DNA of 64,000 nucleotides from Lepeophtheirus salmonis (GCF_016086655.4 NC_052140.2:1612001-1676000); one strand, 5' to 3'. Positions 47,601 through 60,550 are shown, counted from the first letter of the stretch. Numbers and translations are program-made. The notes: a model not told the origin generated them from the letters alone.

Positions 47601-47807
47601 CTTGATTTTCAAAAAAGGCTTCAAAGAATAAAAGTTTTAATGGTTATTTTCGTGTTCCATGGCTTAAATAACAATAATAAATGTGGGGTTTCAGGCCAAA
47701 ATGCATGGTGAATTCTTGTAAATATTTCTATGTACATATTTATTGTATACAAGTTGCATGTTTGTACAAATGACAGCTTGTATAAGCAAATTGTACAAAT
47801 TGCATTT

Positions 47808-48075
47808 TCTTTCTCTTAAAATGCATTATTTAATCACAACATTGGTCATTCTAATTTGATATTATAATTTCATTTTGATCTTTTAAAATTACAGGGTTAG
47901 TATGTATTTTGAGTAATACAACTGTGGGCATTTGATCTTTACAATGCTACAACAGAATACTTATATTTTAGTTATTGGTATTTAAATAGTCAAAAATGAT
48001 ACTATTTACACATTCATGGAATACTCAATTATTGAATGATCCTCATCTCAAGTACTGTAAATCCTTCATTTAAAA
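47808..48075 (+). repeat. Duplicated segment P, copy 2
   Basis: Counterpart of 13756-14042 in gene 1 intron 3, same orientation. It abuts the Tc1-like relic copy C, which may have truncated it. Confidence 0.65.
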
Positions 48076-48079
48076 TTAA

Positions 48080-48610
48080 TTATCGGTTTGAAAATTGTGC
48101 CATTTGCTCAAACAAGTAACAACTTTTACTCAACCTATATATCAAGAAAAATTGGAGGGGCCACTTTTGACACCCTCAAAAGGCTCTTTCCACCCACTTT
48201 TTTGATAGCTCTCTGTACAGTCTGGTGCAAAATTCCCGAGATCTCTTGCATTGACCCTCATGGACTTCAGGGGATTGGCATGGGCTGTTTTTCTTAACTC
48301 CTGAGGATCCAGTTGTGCCTTTTTAATAGATCCCTTCTTCCTTTCCTACGTTTTGGACTTGCTGTCAGCGTAGACAAGGGTCCTGGAGATGCCTAACTAA
48401 TTTGAGGATGCGTATGCAAATTCGATGATCACGTTCAAGTGGCATTTCTCAATTTGTACGACAGCTAGAGAGCTCAGATTTCTTTTGTTTTGTAATTAAT
48501 TATTTATGTTTTAATATATCCAAATATGAATCCATTTTAATCACTCAACCTTCATTAATTATTGTACTATTAAGTCATCAGATTTCAATGGACCCCCCAG
48601 TATCTTGATT
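48080..48610 (-). mobile_element. Tc1/mariner-like relic, copy C (inverted, deleted)
   Basis: Right end 'gatttcaatggaccccc' is the family terminus in inverse orientation. The interior 'aggctctttccacccactt' and 'agagagctcagatttc' correspond to copies A and B. The helix-turn-helix region is present and broken; the core is missing. Confidence 0.75.
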
Positions 48611-49312
48611 TTTGTACAAAATTGTTATATGTTGACGTACAAGATATACAAATTTAAAAAAAAGAATTATACAAGATGAGTATTCATGATTCTTTTCTAT
48701 CATGTTCATTACAATTCAATCAACATTTAAAGATATTAAACAAATACTATGGAAAATTAAGATAATTTAATTTAATATAAATCTAACATATACCATTACT
48801 TCTTATAGCAAGGTATTATTTTTAGAATAGAGTTCTAGATTACAAAACAAAAAAAAAAATTATTATGTAGAGCGCGTGTTTAATGTTGCTTTTAATTAAA
48901 TATTCAAAGGAAAAAATATTCCGTTCGCCGTGTGCAATCTTAGGAAAGACTTATATTGGCTTCATGAAATCTTTGCAACATTTGACGAAGAACATCTATA
49001 GGATTATCGAAGCCCCTGGGTAATTAATTCCCGTTTGGTTGTTTAAACGAGTGTAAAATTTTAAATTATCTATTTGTTAAATCATAGAGGCCAGGCGTTC
49101 TTATGACTGAGCCTCTTGTTCGGTTGAAATATAAAAATAGGTTGGGGGAAAATTAATTTCGTATTTTTCACTTAATTTTAATGCTTAGTCAGAAGTGTTA
49201 CAATCATCTGATTTAGGCCAAGTATGCCCTGTTCTGTTAATTATAATAACTCACGACTGAACCGGTCAATTGTAATACTATCCAAAAAACGGGTTTTTTT
49301 AATTCTGTCAAA
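48611..49312. other. Intergenic, no gene seen
   Basis: AT-rich, nothing recognised. Confidence 0.45.
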
Positions 49313-49460
49313 GAGTATCGGGAATTGTTAAATAAAATACAGATTTCCCATTTAATCTTTAAAATTTATTTTGACGCCTTCAAAGTAATCTCCATTGGAT
49401 GAAATACACAAATGCCAACGTTTTTCTCCAGTCCTCGAACCATTTTTATATCGACTATTT
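49313..49460 (-). repeat. Mariner 3' end fragment
   Basis: 'tttattttgacgccttcaaa' and 'gtaatctccattggatg' match the end of the relic at 43551. Only the last 40 or so codons and the terminus remain; a family A MITE follows. Confidence 0.7.
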
Positions 49461-49489
49461 TTGTACACTCCCCCCTTGAGTTTTTTTTC

Positions 49490-49882
49490 TCATCCCTCCG
49501 ATCTTTTTTACCATTCAACGGTCCCAAGGACCGATTAGTCAGTACTTCAGTCTTACGGTCCAATATATCTTTTTATTTTCTTACCTTCTAGCTAGGATTT
49601 CAGAATATAAAACGAAGAAAAGCATAAATAATAGCTAGATCGTATAATACTTGACAATTACACGTTTTAGTTCCTACTTTAAACTTAAACTTAAAATATA
49701 TTGTCTCTTTGAAAGAGGTCATGATGAAACTTCAACAACTGAAATGAGAAAGGAATTGACTACGTTATTTCAGCTGTTCTAGTAAGCATAAAAGACTGAT
49801 AAGGACCGTTTCTAGAACTGACAACATTATTTATGAACGAAATGATAGGAATGCAGTTTTTTTAGATCGATCTAAGACAACA
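49490..49882. mobile_element. MITE family A, copy 3
   Basis: 'ccgatcttttttaccattca' near the left and 'ttagatcgatctaagaca' at the right, with 'ctttgaaagaggtcatgatg' and 'atttcagctgttctagtaag' shared with copy 2. Termini are degraded. Confidence 0.6.
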
Positions 49883-50955
49883 ATAAATCTCTTTTATATG
49901 CCATGATCCCCCAAAATTGGAGTTAGCCTGACCAGGTTTAGTCAATGCAAAATTTCAGCCTTCTAGGGTTCAACGGTGTGGGCACGAATAAAGGACACAC
50001 AAACACAATCACTCTTTTATATATTTACAGATGACTTGTCAAAAATTCAATACAATCCAATTATTCATAGTCTGCTAATTCTAAGGTTTTGACCTATTCA
50101 AGCCTTAATAATAATACATTTGTGACTATTCTACCTTATTTAGTAGACAAACAAATATTCTTACACTCAAATAATCATTACATTAACGATGACTATTTTC
50201 AAACGAATGGATTTAATAATATCATATTCATTTATATATTTAGGGTATACACTAGGAGTTCTCATTTCCTGGGGGAATGGGATTTGAGCAGAATCCCGGG
50301 AACATGATTGTTAAATTATGTGTTCCTGGGAAATATCGGGATCACGTTAGTATATGTATAATAGATATTGTGAAATTTAAGTATTTAACAACAATACAAT
50401 TCTAGAAAAGATATGATCAAGAGAAAAGATACAAAAATTTGATTGTTACAAATCACTGGAGATCAAAATTGAATAAAAACTTTCATAAGTCTGATTTCAT
50501 GAATTAATTTATTAAGTATTTAAAGATCTAAAAACTATGTATTTTTATAGCAATTTGTATCTTGTTCTTCAAAAAATTTAATTATATATAGCAGAATAAA
50601 TAGACAATCCATAATTACTTATCAATGTTTGTATACGTCGATATTTACTTCATGAGTTTTAACTTACAAAACCGACTACATGATAAAGTCAAAAAAATTA
50701 CTAACAAACTCAAAAAAAAAAATATATAAAATAAGTTTTTCTTTTCTTATGCCTTAATTGTGATAAGATTTTTTTTCTTTTTTTAATTTGATATCATTTT
50801 AAAGTACTTCCGGAACACTGGAAATTTAACCAGATGGAGGGTAACGGTTTTTGATGGTACATAAATAAAAATTTAGGAGGTCATTACCATCACCTAAACA
50901 CATCTTATGATCCATGATAATTTTGAATTTGGTCTACTTTAAAAAATAGCTAACC
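49883..50955. other. Intergenic, no gene seen
   Basis: AT-rich; open frame 50089-50307 has no family features. Confidence 0.45.
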
Positions 50956-50959
50956 CTCT

Positions 50960-51810
50960 ATTGTACACCGTTCAGGTTCAGCGCTCTATCGGTCCCGATG
51001 TCGGTTCTTTCATTTCAACGGTTTTGTCTCGGTTCCGGACTTCGGTCTCATTTCTTATTTATAATAGGCTCAGTTTAGTAACAGGGACTGAAAACCAAAG
51101 GGGTTGCTAGAAAATTCGGGTTCAGGAAATGATATTAGATACAAACAGGGCCGCAGCTACCTTATACCCAAGGTGCATTGTGCCTCAAGTTCATGCAGAG
51201 GTCCTGAAAACTAATGTTGGTTAAGAGATTGGTTTTCAAAGTGGGGGCTATGAGGGGAGGCTAGTGGGGGGGTCGCAGGAAGATAGAGAATTGAAGATTG
51301 CTGTCAGTCTACACATACATAGTACACATGTTTCGTATAAAGGGGCCTCAGCAAAAAATATATTGGTGTAGGTAGATCTTGCATAGTAAAGTTTGGGAAA
51401 CACTGGCGTTAGAAATATAGGATTTGTAGGAATTATAGGGGCCCTGTCAAGCTTAGTAGCGAACCTGGATCCATAATCTACCCCACCCTTCCTTCTTTGA
51501 TTTACACCGTCTGGTGACTAAAACCACTTTTAAATATACATAAGCCCTTAGCTATTTGGAACTCAGATTCAACTGTATCATCCAGGTGACGTAAAAATTT
51601 TTTTGCCAAATCCTACAATTGCGCAAAAAAAAAAAAAAACTCAGAAAACTGACTGATTGATTAAAGCTAATTTATTTTTTAAAATATATATTGTATTTTC
51701 TTTATATATAGAACCGAGGCCGATAAGCAATATATTGCGTTCTCGGTTCAATTTTGTCGGTTCCAGTTCTAATGGTTCAAGAATCGGAACCGCTAGACGG
51801 AGAATAATAA
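50960..51810. mobile_element. Inverted-repeat element with CGGTTC-rich ends
   Basis: Left: 'ccgttcaggttcagcgctct' then 'atcggtcccgatgtcggttc' and 'cggttttgtctcggttccgg'. Right, on the opposite strand: 'ccgtctagcggttccgattc' then 'aaccgacaaaattgaaccga'. Each end carries several CGGTTC/GAACCG subrepeats, a layout used by some hAT-type elements as transposase-binding sites. About 850 bp, interior noncoding. Confidence 0.55.
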
Positions 51811-51964
51811 TATAGCCTTGCTAATAATTATGTTCAAATTATAATAACATTGGGTTATTTATTGTTTCGGCCACAGTAATCATTAAAAGTGTAATCTTAT
51901 TCCTAATCCTATTTTATTTAGATCAAAATTTTGCGTAAAATACTTATTAATTTCGTGACAAGTA

Positions 51965-52145
51965 TCCGTCTAATTATGGTCTTGGATCTGGATTCGAAGG
52001 TTCGAGTATCCTAAATTTATTAGAATATTTACCTCTAAAGATCCGAACTGACCCGGATCTGAGGAAATATGGGTCCGTTATATCTTTATGCAAAGTTTTT
52101 TTTAGAGTCCTCGGATCCTGCTTTTGGAATTCCATTACCCAATCT
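51965..52145. repeat. Repeat family O (GGATCCGAA-rich), copy 1
   Basis: 'cctctaaagatccgaactga' and 'cccggatctgagg' recur, inverted, at 53530-53665 ('ggatcgtttcggatctttag') and loosely at 54765-54975. Short GGATCT/AGATCC motifs dominate. Confidence 0.45.
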
Positions 52146-54764
52146 CGGCTGCAACAATAAAATAATTAAATAATAAATGATGAACATGCTAATTATTGTT
52201 GAAATGGGATGTTGTATAATAATGAAATACACAGACCGATCCGTGGGCTAAAAGTCAACTCGCGCGTCACTAGAATCCATGTACACACATAACTCTTTTC
52301 ATAAAAATATGAGGTATCCAATGAAATATCATAGCTTAAACTGCTTCAAAACACGTCATATTATATTCAAAATGTGATTTTTCAATAGGTATTCACATAA
52401 TGCTTAAATTAAATAATGAAATATAATTAAATGAAGTTTATACTATGAAATAATTAAGTCTGGGATTTCCCTTCGGTGTAAAACCACGAGAAATCCTTGG
52501 AAAACGGGATATTGGGAGATAAATCCCATTATACAGAATCCATTCATAATTATATTTATTTATATATTGTTAAATTGTCCTCTGTTAAGTAAAGTATTAC
52601 ACACTGCTTGTTAATCTTGTTAATTATGAAAATAGCCCCACCAACACTCCAGCTAGAAGAAAAGTAAAGAAGTTTCAATCCAGACAATGATTATCCTTGA
52701 TGTATAATTCATATTGTTATCGTTATTTTGATTAAATAAAAAAAAATGTTTATTAATTCTCATTTAATGAATTTGTTTCTCCCTTAAAAAATATATATCT
52801 TCTATGTAATAATAAAAGTGACTTTGTGGAGAGTAATATAATAAGAAATGGAACCGGGGAAATAGGAAATAATATTTAAATCAATGAGTGTCTAAAATAA
52901 TGGTTGAGTGATTATACATTGAGTCTGATAATCCCTAGGTTATTGTAAAAATCCCTTATTTAATTAAGCTAATGAAAAACTAAATGTCACGGAACAAAGG
53001 ATTCAAATCCAACGCAACCTTTCCTAGTCTCGTTATATTTCTTATTTTCTAATAAACCATTATTATTTGCAAAGGACAATTTAATAAATAAACAAAAAAT
53101 CCAAAAAAAGATTATGCACTATAATCTATAAAGTCACTCTCGTTCCCCATAGAATTGACGTTTCATTTCACAAAACAGGGTGTGCGCTCATAATATACAA
53201 AATGAGGAACAAAGAATGGACCTTTTGGAAAAAGGGGGCAAGATTTTGAGGTGCAACATTTTTTGAGGAGCATAGAATATGCAGCTTTATATAAGTAACG
53301 TTTAATTATGTGAGTGGTTGTTGAAGCTTTAAGAGTCTTTGTTTATCATATGTAATTTTTTTTATTTCGTATGATGATGCATACTTGTTTAAAACTAGAT
53401 TTCCAAGGACTAGACTATAAATGTATGGATCTTTGTGTACCTTTCTTTTTGATTTCGAATAACTTATTCATCTGTAAAACGTTCATCTTCCCTCCTTGCA
53501 TATAGATAAAGATAAGAAAGATCCACATTTTCTAGGATTCGGATCGTTTCGGATCTTTAGGGGTAAATATTCGAGTAAATTTTGGTCGGGATCCGATAAC
53601 TAAAATTACACAGATACTTGCCTCGAACTTTATAAGTATTTTACCGGAAGTTCGGGTCTAAATAAAATAAAATAAAACAAATGTTATTTCTATGAGAACG
53701 TACTTATTAGTTATTATTATAATTATTTTTATAACAATATTGGACACCTTTATAGTACCTCGAAACCTCTCATTCGAAGAGAAACAGAAAATGGCTGAAA
53801 ATCAGTTGGTCGTTGACCAATTCTTACAACAATAGAATTATTATTCAATAATAGTTGATAACTATTCACAGTTTAATAAGAACTAAGTCGTATTCAACCA
53901 ATCAATGTTAAGAATACTAATTAAAGCGAAAAAAGAAGAAACTTCGACAGTTGACAACTAAATACAGTACATACTTTTGTGTTTGTGAGCACGGCGTTAC
54001 CCATAGAGATAAAATACGAAGAGTGATGATGTTAAGAAGTAGTTAAAGCCGTCAAAAAGTTGGCAAAAACATTAGAATTGTAATAGCTACCTTTGTTAAA
54101 ACATAAATGGAGCTTCAAATACCTTTATTTTTTTAAATGTTTATTCTAATAATTATAATTTATTACCATAATTATATAAATTTAGAGATGTCAATAGGTT
54201 TATAAAGTATTTTTGAACAGATTATTTATTAAGTATATTAATATTTTATTCCAATTTTTAATATTGGATTTGGGAGATTATTCTGACTCTAATTCAATCT
54301 TGATGATTTATCAGTGAATTGTTCCCATATTTGGAGGATTTTGGGAAAGTTGTGCTCTTAGGGTACAACTATAGACCACAAAAGTTGGCATGCTCAACCT
54401 GAGACTATATATCTGATTTAAATGTGTGAGTTGATGTGATGTAATGCCTTTAATTTGATAAAAAATGTTGAATCTTTTAGAGGGAAATACTATGTATTCG
54501 AATGTTTCTCTTGTCTGCTGTTGGGCGTCAAAGAATTTCCGGTACAATTGCTCAGTATCGTCACTCTATGTATTTTATCTCTATCGTGTTACCTAGCTCA
54601 CACAAAAATATACAGTTTATTTTGTTATCAGCTCTGAATGTTTCTGTTTCTTTTCTCCTAATCAGTATTCTGAACGTTGATTGGTTGAATTATGTATAAT
54701 TAGCTCCTTTTAAACTGGGAACAATTCTCTACAATCATTGAACAATAGTTCCATTCAAAAAATC
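52146..54764. other. Intergenic with family O and L fragments
   Basis: 53530-53665 is an inverted family O piece. 54590-54700 matches family L at 25950. No gene seen; the overlapping open frames at 54311-54699 lie on the repeat. Confidence 0.4.
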
Positions 54765-54975
54765 CTTTGGATCTTTTTTATGATCAGTAAAAGTTCAGGT
54801 ACCCGAAGCCAGTTCTGGTCTCAGATCTTTTCGGATAATACATGTTTACTTTTACTGTAACCGAGTACTTCGGATCTGGCCACTATACTTGCCCTATATT
54901 TACATACAAAGTGGTTTTACGGACCCTATAATTATATCATAGTTGTAGATCTTCGGGTCTCATAATTGATATTTT
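54765..54975. repeat. Repeat family O, degraded copy
   Basis: 'agatcttttcggataataca' and 'gtacttcggatctggcc' resemble the 51965 and 53530 copies but with weak similarity. Confidence 0.35.
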
Positions 54976-55119
54976 TATTAAATAAAATAAACAAATTTCT
55001 AATAAATCTTGAGGAACATCATCAAATGCCTTTAAAAATATAAAAAGACTCAACGCTTACATTGAATACTACTTTATACCAATGAACAAACATTATTTCA
55101 AAAAATAATGTACATGCAA

Positions 55120-55605
55120 GAGTGTTCTGAAAAGTTTCCGGCCTCAAAGTGAGGTTGGCATCACTTATAAATAAAAGATAGTCAACTCTAGCTATATCTG
55201 TTGGCTGTTACTCACCAAAGTTTCAGCCATTTTGGACGTGCAGTTGTTATATAACAGTCGTTTGAGTGATTTGAAATAAGTGTATTTGTGATAATGCACA
55301 AAAATTGTTTTTTTTGGGATAGTCATGGAGTTATGTGAATCAATTATCTTCAAAAAGGAAAAATAATTACAAGAGCAAATTACGCATCATTACTTAACAA
55401 GCTGAAAGCAGATTTTCATCAAACGAAGAGGCAATACCATTCATGAACAATTATTTTGCTGATAACTACGCCGACAACTATTTGGACGGATTACGGAGAT
55501 ATCTGTAGAGTACCAAGGAGAGAGACTATGTTGAAAAATAAAGTTAAAAAATCAGAAAAAATGTATTGTATCTATGTTAGGTCGGAAACTTTTCAGACAA
55601 CATTC
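55120..55605 (+). mobile_element. Internally deleted mariner-like element, copy 2
   Basis: Starts 'gttctgaaaagtttccggcc', its terminal repeat, with 'ggacgtgcagttgttatata' inside. The end carries YLDGL- and GDYVEK-like residues in broken frames and 'gaaacttttcagacaacatt'. Counterpart of 41965-42425; the catalytic region is missing. Confidence 0.7.
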
Positions 55606-56454
55606 GTAGTTAATTTATTGTCAATACCAGTGGTGTCCCTAGCTAGTAGTTAGCAGCGTCCCTTGGCTAATAGGCTGGAAATAGGGTAATATAACCATTA
55701 AAGAGTAAAGGCTTAAGTTATTTTATGTGTTGGTCCAAATAGATAGCAGCCGTCCAAATAGAGTTTTTATTCCTATAAAACTTGGTTGTTTAGGTCTCCA
55801 AAATGACAAACATCAATAATGCTGACGTCACATAAAAACGAAACAACGAATAAGATAAGTTTCCTGGCCTCTTTCTATTGAAGAAAATCATCTGCGTCTT
55901 AGTTATTTAATGAGTTAAACATTGTACACAATATACAAATAAACTGATACTAGTGAGATACATATTCAATTGCGTTTCAAGCATAGATTTATTTATTTCA
56001 AGGGATGTACAATTACAAATTTTGAAAGATAAGTTAATAAATCCCTCCATTTTGACTCATATTGACTATTTTCGGAAGGAAATGCAACTTTTGTCTACAA
56101 ATTTTTGAACTAGAGTAAATACACAATCATTGTGCTATCATAATACCGTCAAATATCAGATTATGCTTCTAGAATGTTCCTAAATTAAGTCTAAACATAT
56201 ATGTTGTCATGATAAGAATTCCTGATCATTGCATAAGTCTCAAGTGTATCTCACTTCAACCTAGTGTGTTTTTTATCCATGCCTATTAAGCGTTTTATTT
56301 TTAGTTGACGGTATTATGAAAGTTAACGGAAATTGAATATTTACCACAGGTATCCCCAACTTTCAAAAACAATTCACGAATCAGTATAATATTTAGTGCT
56401 AAATCGGTATAAAAAACTAAAAAGACTGTGGTCCCATCAGTGCAGTCCCAGAAG
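55606..56454. other. Intergenic with family G terminus
   Basis: 55765-55850 carries the inverted family G end, 'aaacttggttgtttaggtct' and a TGACGTCA octamer at 55823. Otherwise AT-rich. Confidence 0.45.
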
Positions 56455-56955
56455 CCTCCGAAGGATTATATTTTGGGGGCTTGGTTATTGGAAAAAAGTT
56501 GAAAATCCACAGCTATTCACAAAATATTAACTTTTTGGAAAAAAAAAGAACCCCACAATCCATATTTATTCTCTAAATTTTTTTTTTTTTCCAAAACTTA
56601 CATTTATTCTCTACAAATTTCAAAAATCCACATTTATTATCTATAAATTTATTTTTTTGCAAAAAAATTTCAAAAATACTCTGCAGTTCACAAAAAAATT
56701 TTTTTGGAAAAAAATAAAGACCTTCAATTTCAAATACTAAATGTATAGATATTCTCTAAAAATTAAATTTTTGAAAAAAAAAATCAAAAATCCGCAGCTA
56801 TTTACAAAACAAAAAAAAATTCAAAAAAAAATCAAAAATCTTCATCAGCTCACGAAAAATGAAGTTTTGAATATTAAATTTTCTTTTATAAAGCAAAAAA
56901 TCCATAATTTTGGGGGGGTTACAGCCCCTCCACCCCACTCTGCGGACACCCCTGG
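56455..56955 (+). repeat. Family D copy 3
   Basis: Starts 'ttatattttgggggcttggt', then diverged repeats of 'caaaaatccacagctattca', ending 'gggggggttacagcccctcc' and 'tctgcggacacccctggg'. The ends resemble a CAGGGGCGTCC inverted pair. The open frame inside is low complexity. Confidence 0.6.
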
Positions 56956-56967
56956 GTTTTAATCAAA

Positions 56968-57258
56968 TTTGTCAGTACTAAGACCGATCTCCTTACAGGT
57001 ATTTTATGGTAATTACAACATTTTAAATCACTTAGTTACTAACTATGTTATTTTAACCGTTGATGTGTTATCATAATCTCTTTCAAAGAGACAAGATATT
57101 TAAAATTTAAAGTAGGATGTGCGTGGGTGGATCGTAAATGCTCAAGTTTATATCTTGGGCCGGTGACTGACTATGTTGACTCACAAAATGCGACTAATCA
57201 GTCCTTACGACTTTTGAATCGTACCGATACATAAATAAGACTGAAAAAAAATGAACTC
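56968..57258. mobile_element. MITE family A, copy 4
   Basis: 'gtcagtactaagaccgatct' left, 'cgtaccgatacataaataag' right, with 'tctctttcaaagagacaaga' and 'atttaaagtaggatgtg' inside. Lies directly after family D copy 3. Confidence 0.55.
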
Positions 57259-57599
57259 CAAATAACAATGGTTCTGACTGAAATCGATGAAAATATTGAA
57301 GAACTTTAACTTACAGTATTGTGGCTTTTCCCCAGTCTTGGACTCTAGACTCTTGAGACTCATAAATATCCATTATTCCTTTTACTATGATTGAACAAAT
57401 ATTGTATATACATACAGTCAAACCTTATCTAACAGTCACTTGATTGAAGTGTGTTACTGCAGGAAGCCGTCATATCCAGTTCACACACAGGAATTTTATA
57501 ACATAAAAACTATATTAAGTAGTACTGGAACTATTTGAAAAAAAATCCGGAAACCGATTCTTTAATATTTTAAATAGTAGTTAAAAAATACCATTGTGT

Positions 57600-57930
57600 T
57601 ATCATGGGAGTCCACAGGATATATGCTTGGCTTTTGGAATTTAAAAAATAAAAATCCACAGCTGTCCACAAAAATTAATTAAAAATATCAAATATACATT
57701 TTAATATTTAAATTGTTTTAAAAAATTCACAACTATGCAGAGTAAGTTTTTTTGTGCATAGTTTTGAAAAAAAAACTTCAAATATATGGCTAATAAATTT
57801 CCAAAATCCCTAGTAGTTCTAAAATATATATTTTTTCCCAAAAAATTTGAAAAATTAAATTTCAAATATCAATTTTTTTGAAAAAAAGTTTGTAATTTTG
57901 AACCTTCTTGTAAAAAGCAAAAATTATTTT
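57600..57930 (+). repeat. Family D copy 4
   Basis: 'atgggagtccacaggata' then 'aaaaatccacagctgtccac' units; right end degraded after 'cttgtaaaaagcaaaaatt'. Confidence 0.5.
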
Positions 57931-58611
57931 ACTTTTTGTAATTTTTAAGTAATTAGAAATAAAAACGCAGGTTAAACATTATTTTCCCGATTCCAGAAAA
58001 AACAATTGATTTTTTTATTCCCGATCCTCTAGTTCAATCATTAGTATTAAGTGTGTTCCGGCAATCCCCGACCAATGGTCACACAATTATATTGCTCCAC
58101 ATACTGGTTTCATAGGTGCAACTACTTTTAACGGTCACTTTTTTGAAGTGACAAAGACTGTTTCGTACAAAACAATGATGAAGTGACCGACTTATAGATC
58201 CTCCCATAATAAATAAATGCCCCCCCCGACCTCACAATTTCTGTATTTCTTTCCTTCTCCATCACATAATCCATCTTTTCCCATTGGTCAATACTGCCCA
58301 GGTGTTAATTGTATCCTTTATATCATTTTTTTACCAACCATTTTCAACTTTTGAATTGATTCAAAATACCAAAACTGGATTAAACGATCACTTTTTAATA
58401 CTGACTGATTAATACTAGTTTGGCTGTGTAAAAGGCAAAGTTTATTTTCCAGGACTATGTGACTAATAGCAAGGAATAAATAACTGGGCACGTAAAATGC
58501 CATAAGGAAGAAGAAAAACATAATTGTGACCCGTCTTAGCAACAAATTCGAAAAATTGAATAAATACATGTCACATATTATTATTTTTATTTTTTGTATC
58601 GAAGTACCACG
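57931..58611. other. Intergenic, no gene seen
   Basis: The minus-strand open frame 58318-58569 is hydrophobic at its N-terminal half but lacks coding context, splice signals or similarity. Rejected as a gene. Confidence 0.4.
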
Positions 58612-59080
58612 ACAGGAGTTTCACCAAGAGGAGGGGCGGAGAGGCTGTAGAACCCCCCCATTAAAGGTTTTTTCTTTTTACTAGAAAAATTAATATTTGA
58701 GTTTATTTTTGAAAAACTTTATTATTTAAAAATTAAATTTAGTTTTTAAATTTATTTGAATACCTATGGATTTTTTAGACTAATTACCAAAAATTAAATG
58801 TTTGAAACTTTACTACAAAAAATTAATTTTTCAATTTTTTTTCCAAAAAATTTAATTTTCTGTGAATAATAATAATATTTTTTTTTTTTTAATTAATTTT
58901 CCGTGAATAACTATGGATTTTCTAATTTTTTTTCCAGAAAATTAAAAATTGATTGATTTTAAACTTTTCTCCAAAAAATTTAATTTTCTTTGCATAGCTA
59001 TAGATTTTTGAATTATTAAAAAAAAAAAATTCAAAAATCAAGTCTCCTACCCCAATTTTATTCTGTGGATGCCCCTGCAC
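58612..59080 (-). repeat. Family D copy 5, inverted
   Basis: Ends 'ccccaattttattctgtgga' and 'tgcccctgcac', the reverse of the CAGGGGCGTCCACAG start. The body is TTTTTGAAATTAATTTT-like units. Left end near 'aggggcggagaggctgtaga'. Confidence 0.6.
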
Positions 59081-60550
59081 GACTTTACATATTCAAATCT
59101 AAGTCTTTCCACTTTCCATAGAAACATCAAAATAGAATAGAATAGATGCATTAACTCTAAGTTCTAAAAATAAAAACAGAACAAAGCAATAAACTAAAAA
59201 ATCAATATAAGAAATTACGCATAAATAACAACTAAAAGCATGTCCCTGCAATTCCTGCTCAGCAGTCGAACAAACTATAACAAGAAATGTTTTTTTTTTA
59301 ATAGAGCAAGGCAGGAGTGAAACATATGGTATTACTGAATTAGGACCCTTATTAAATCAAGTGCCTGGTGGATGATTTTGGGAGAAGAAAATGAATAAAT
59401 ACTATAAAGAGAAGAGCCTTCTACATTTAAACAAAAACATTAAAGCAGGGAAAATATTGCAATTATATTTAAATTAATGCATAATTTATTTTATTCAGCA
59501 TTTTTAAATGAATTTACACCCAAAACAGAGGAGAATTCTTCTTTTAGAGAGAGATTTTAACACACCCACGATTTATTAAATAATGAATAAAAAGGAAGAA
59601 AGAGCACACGCATCAACCCTTTCTCCTTTTCTTATCGCTAAACTTAGTTTTTTCATTACACAAATTCCTTCTGTAGGTATATAGCAGCTACTACATAGGT
59701 TCATAGATGATCCTGATTTTAAAGATCACTGTTTAAAACTTACATTCACTGTTGAGTACATAACAAATAAAAAGTACTTCTAATACTGGAGTTCGCCAGA
59801 GGTTCCAAACTTCTTTAGCATTTAGAGCACATGTCAATTTTTTGTTTTCTGTCGATCCCGTAGTGAATTTTTTAAACTTATTGAATTGAAGAATTAGGGA
59901 GAGGATACAAAGTGTCCCTATTTAAATTGGGCAATTAAAATATAAATGAAGCAATAGTATAAAAATTATTTTTCGAATGTACATATTAAGATTGCAAAAA
60001 AAAACAATCAAAAGTAGGAAGGTCTCAGCATATATATTACTATTATTATTTATGCATTTAAAAATACACCAACCATAGGCAAGAATGCTTACTTCAGAGG
60101 GAGAAGTGAAAAGCACGACAATCTTTTAAAGAATGAACAAAAAATAAAATAGAGCACACGCACGATTCTTTCTTTCTTTTCAAACCGCGAAACATTGTTT
60201 TTCTCTACGTTTATCACGGCCTTAGTTTAAACGATTAACAGAAGAACCTTTAAATTATTTATTTATTTATTGATCTCCTAATCAATCCAAGGACCAAGGC
60301 TATAATCAAGTGATAAACAATGACCACATGATCAATTTTTATGGAAATTTAGTTTGATACGATGATGATTTATATCCGTTGGGGGCGCTGAGGATAATCT
60401 GAATTACTCTACAGTGTGCGAAGTAACATCCTTAACTCTAAATCAATTTGGATTACTTTAGGGTGAATATTTTGAAATACTAGGTTGCATGATTAAAAGT
60501 AGGGATTATTCTGGTTCATAAACCAAATTTCAAAAATCAAAAGTTGTTAG
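59081..60550. repeat. Intergenic with two family H copies
   Basis: 59340-59680 ('agagagagattttaacacac', 'gagcacacgcatcaaccctt') and 60090-60230 ('atagagcacacgcacgattc') are direct copies about 0.5 kb apart. No gene seen. Confidence 0.45.

Noticed and set aside
58318..58569. Hydrophobic 83-codon open frame on the minus strand
   Set aside because: No start context, splice partner or recognisable pattern; surrounded by repeats.
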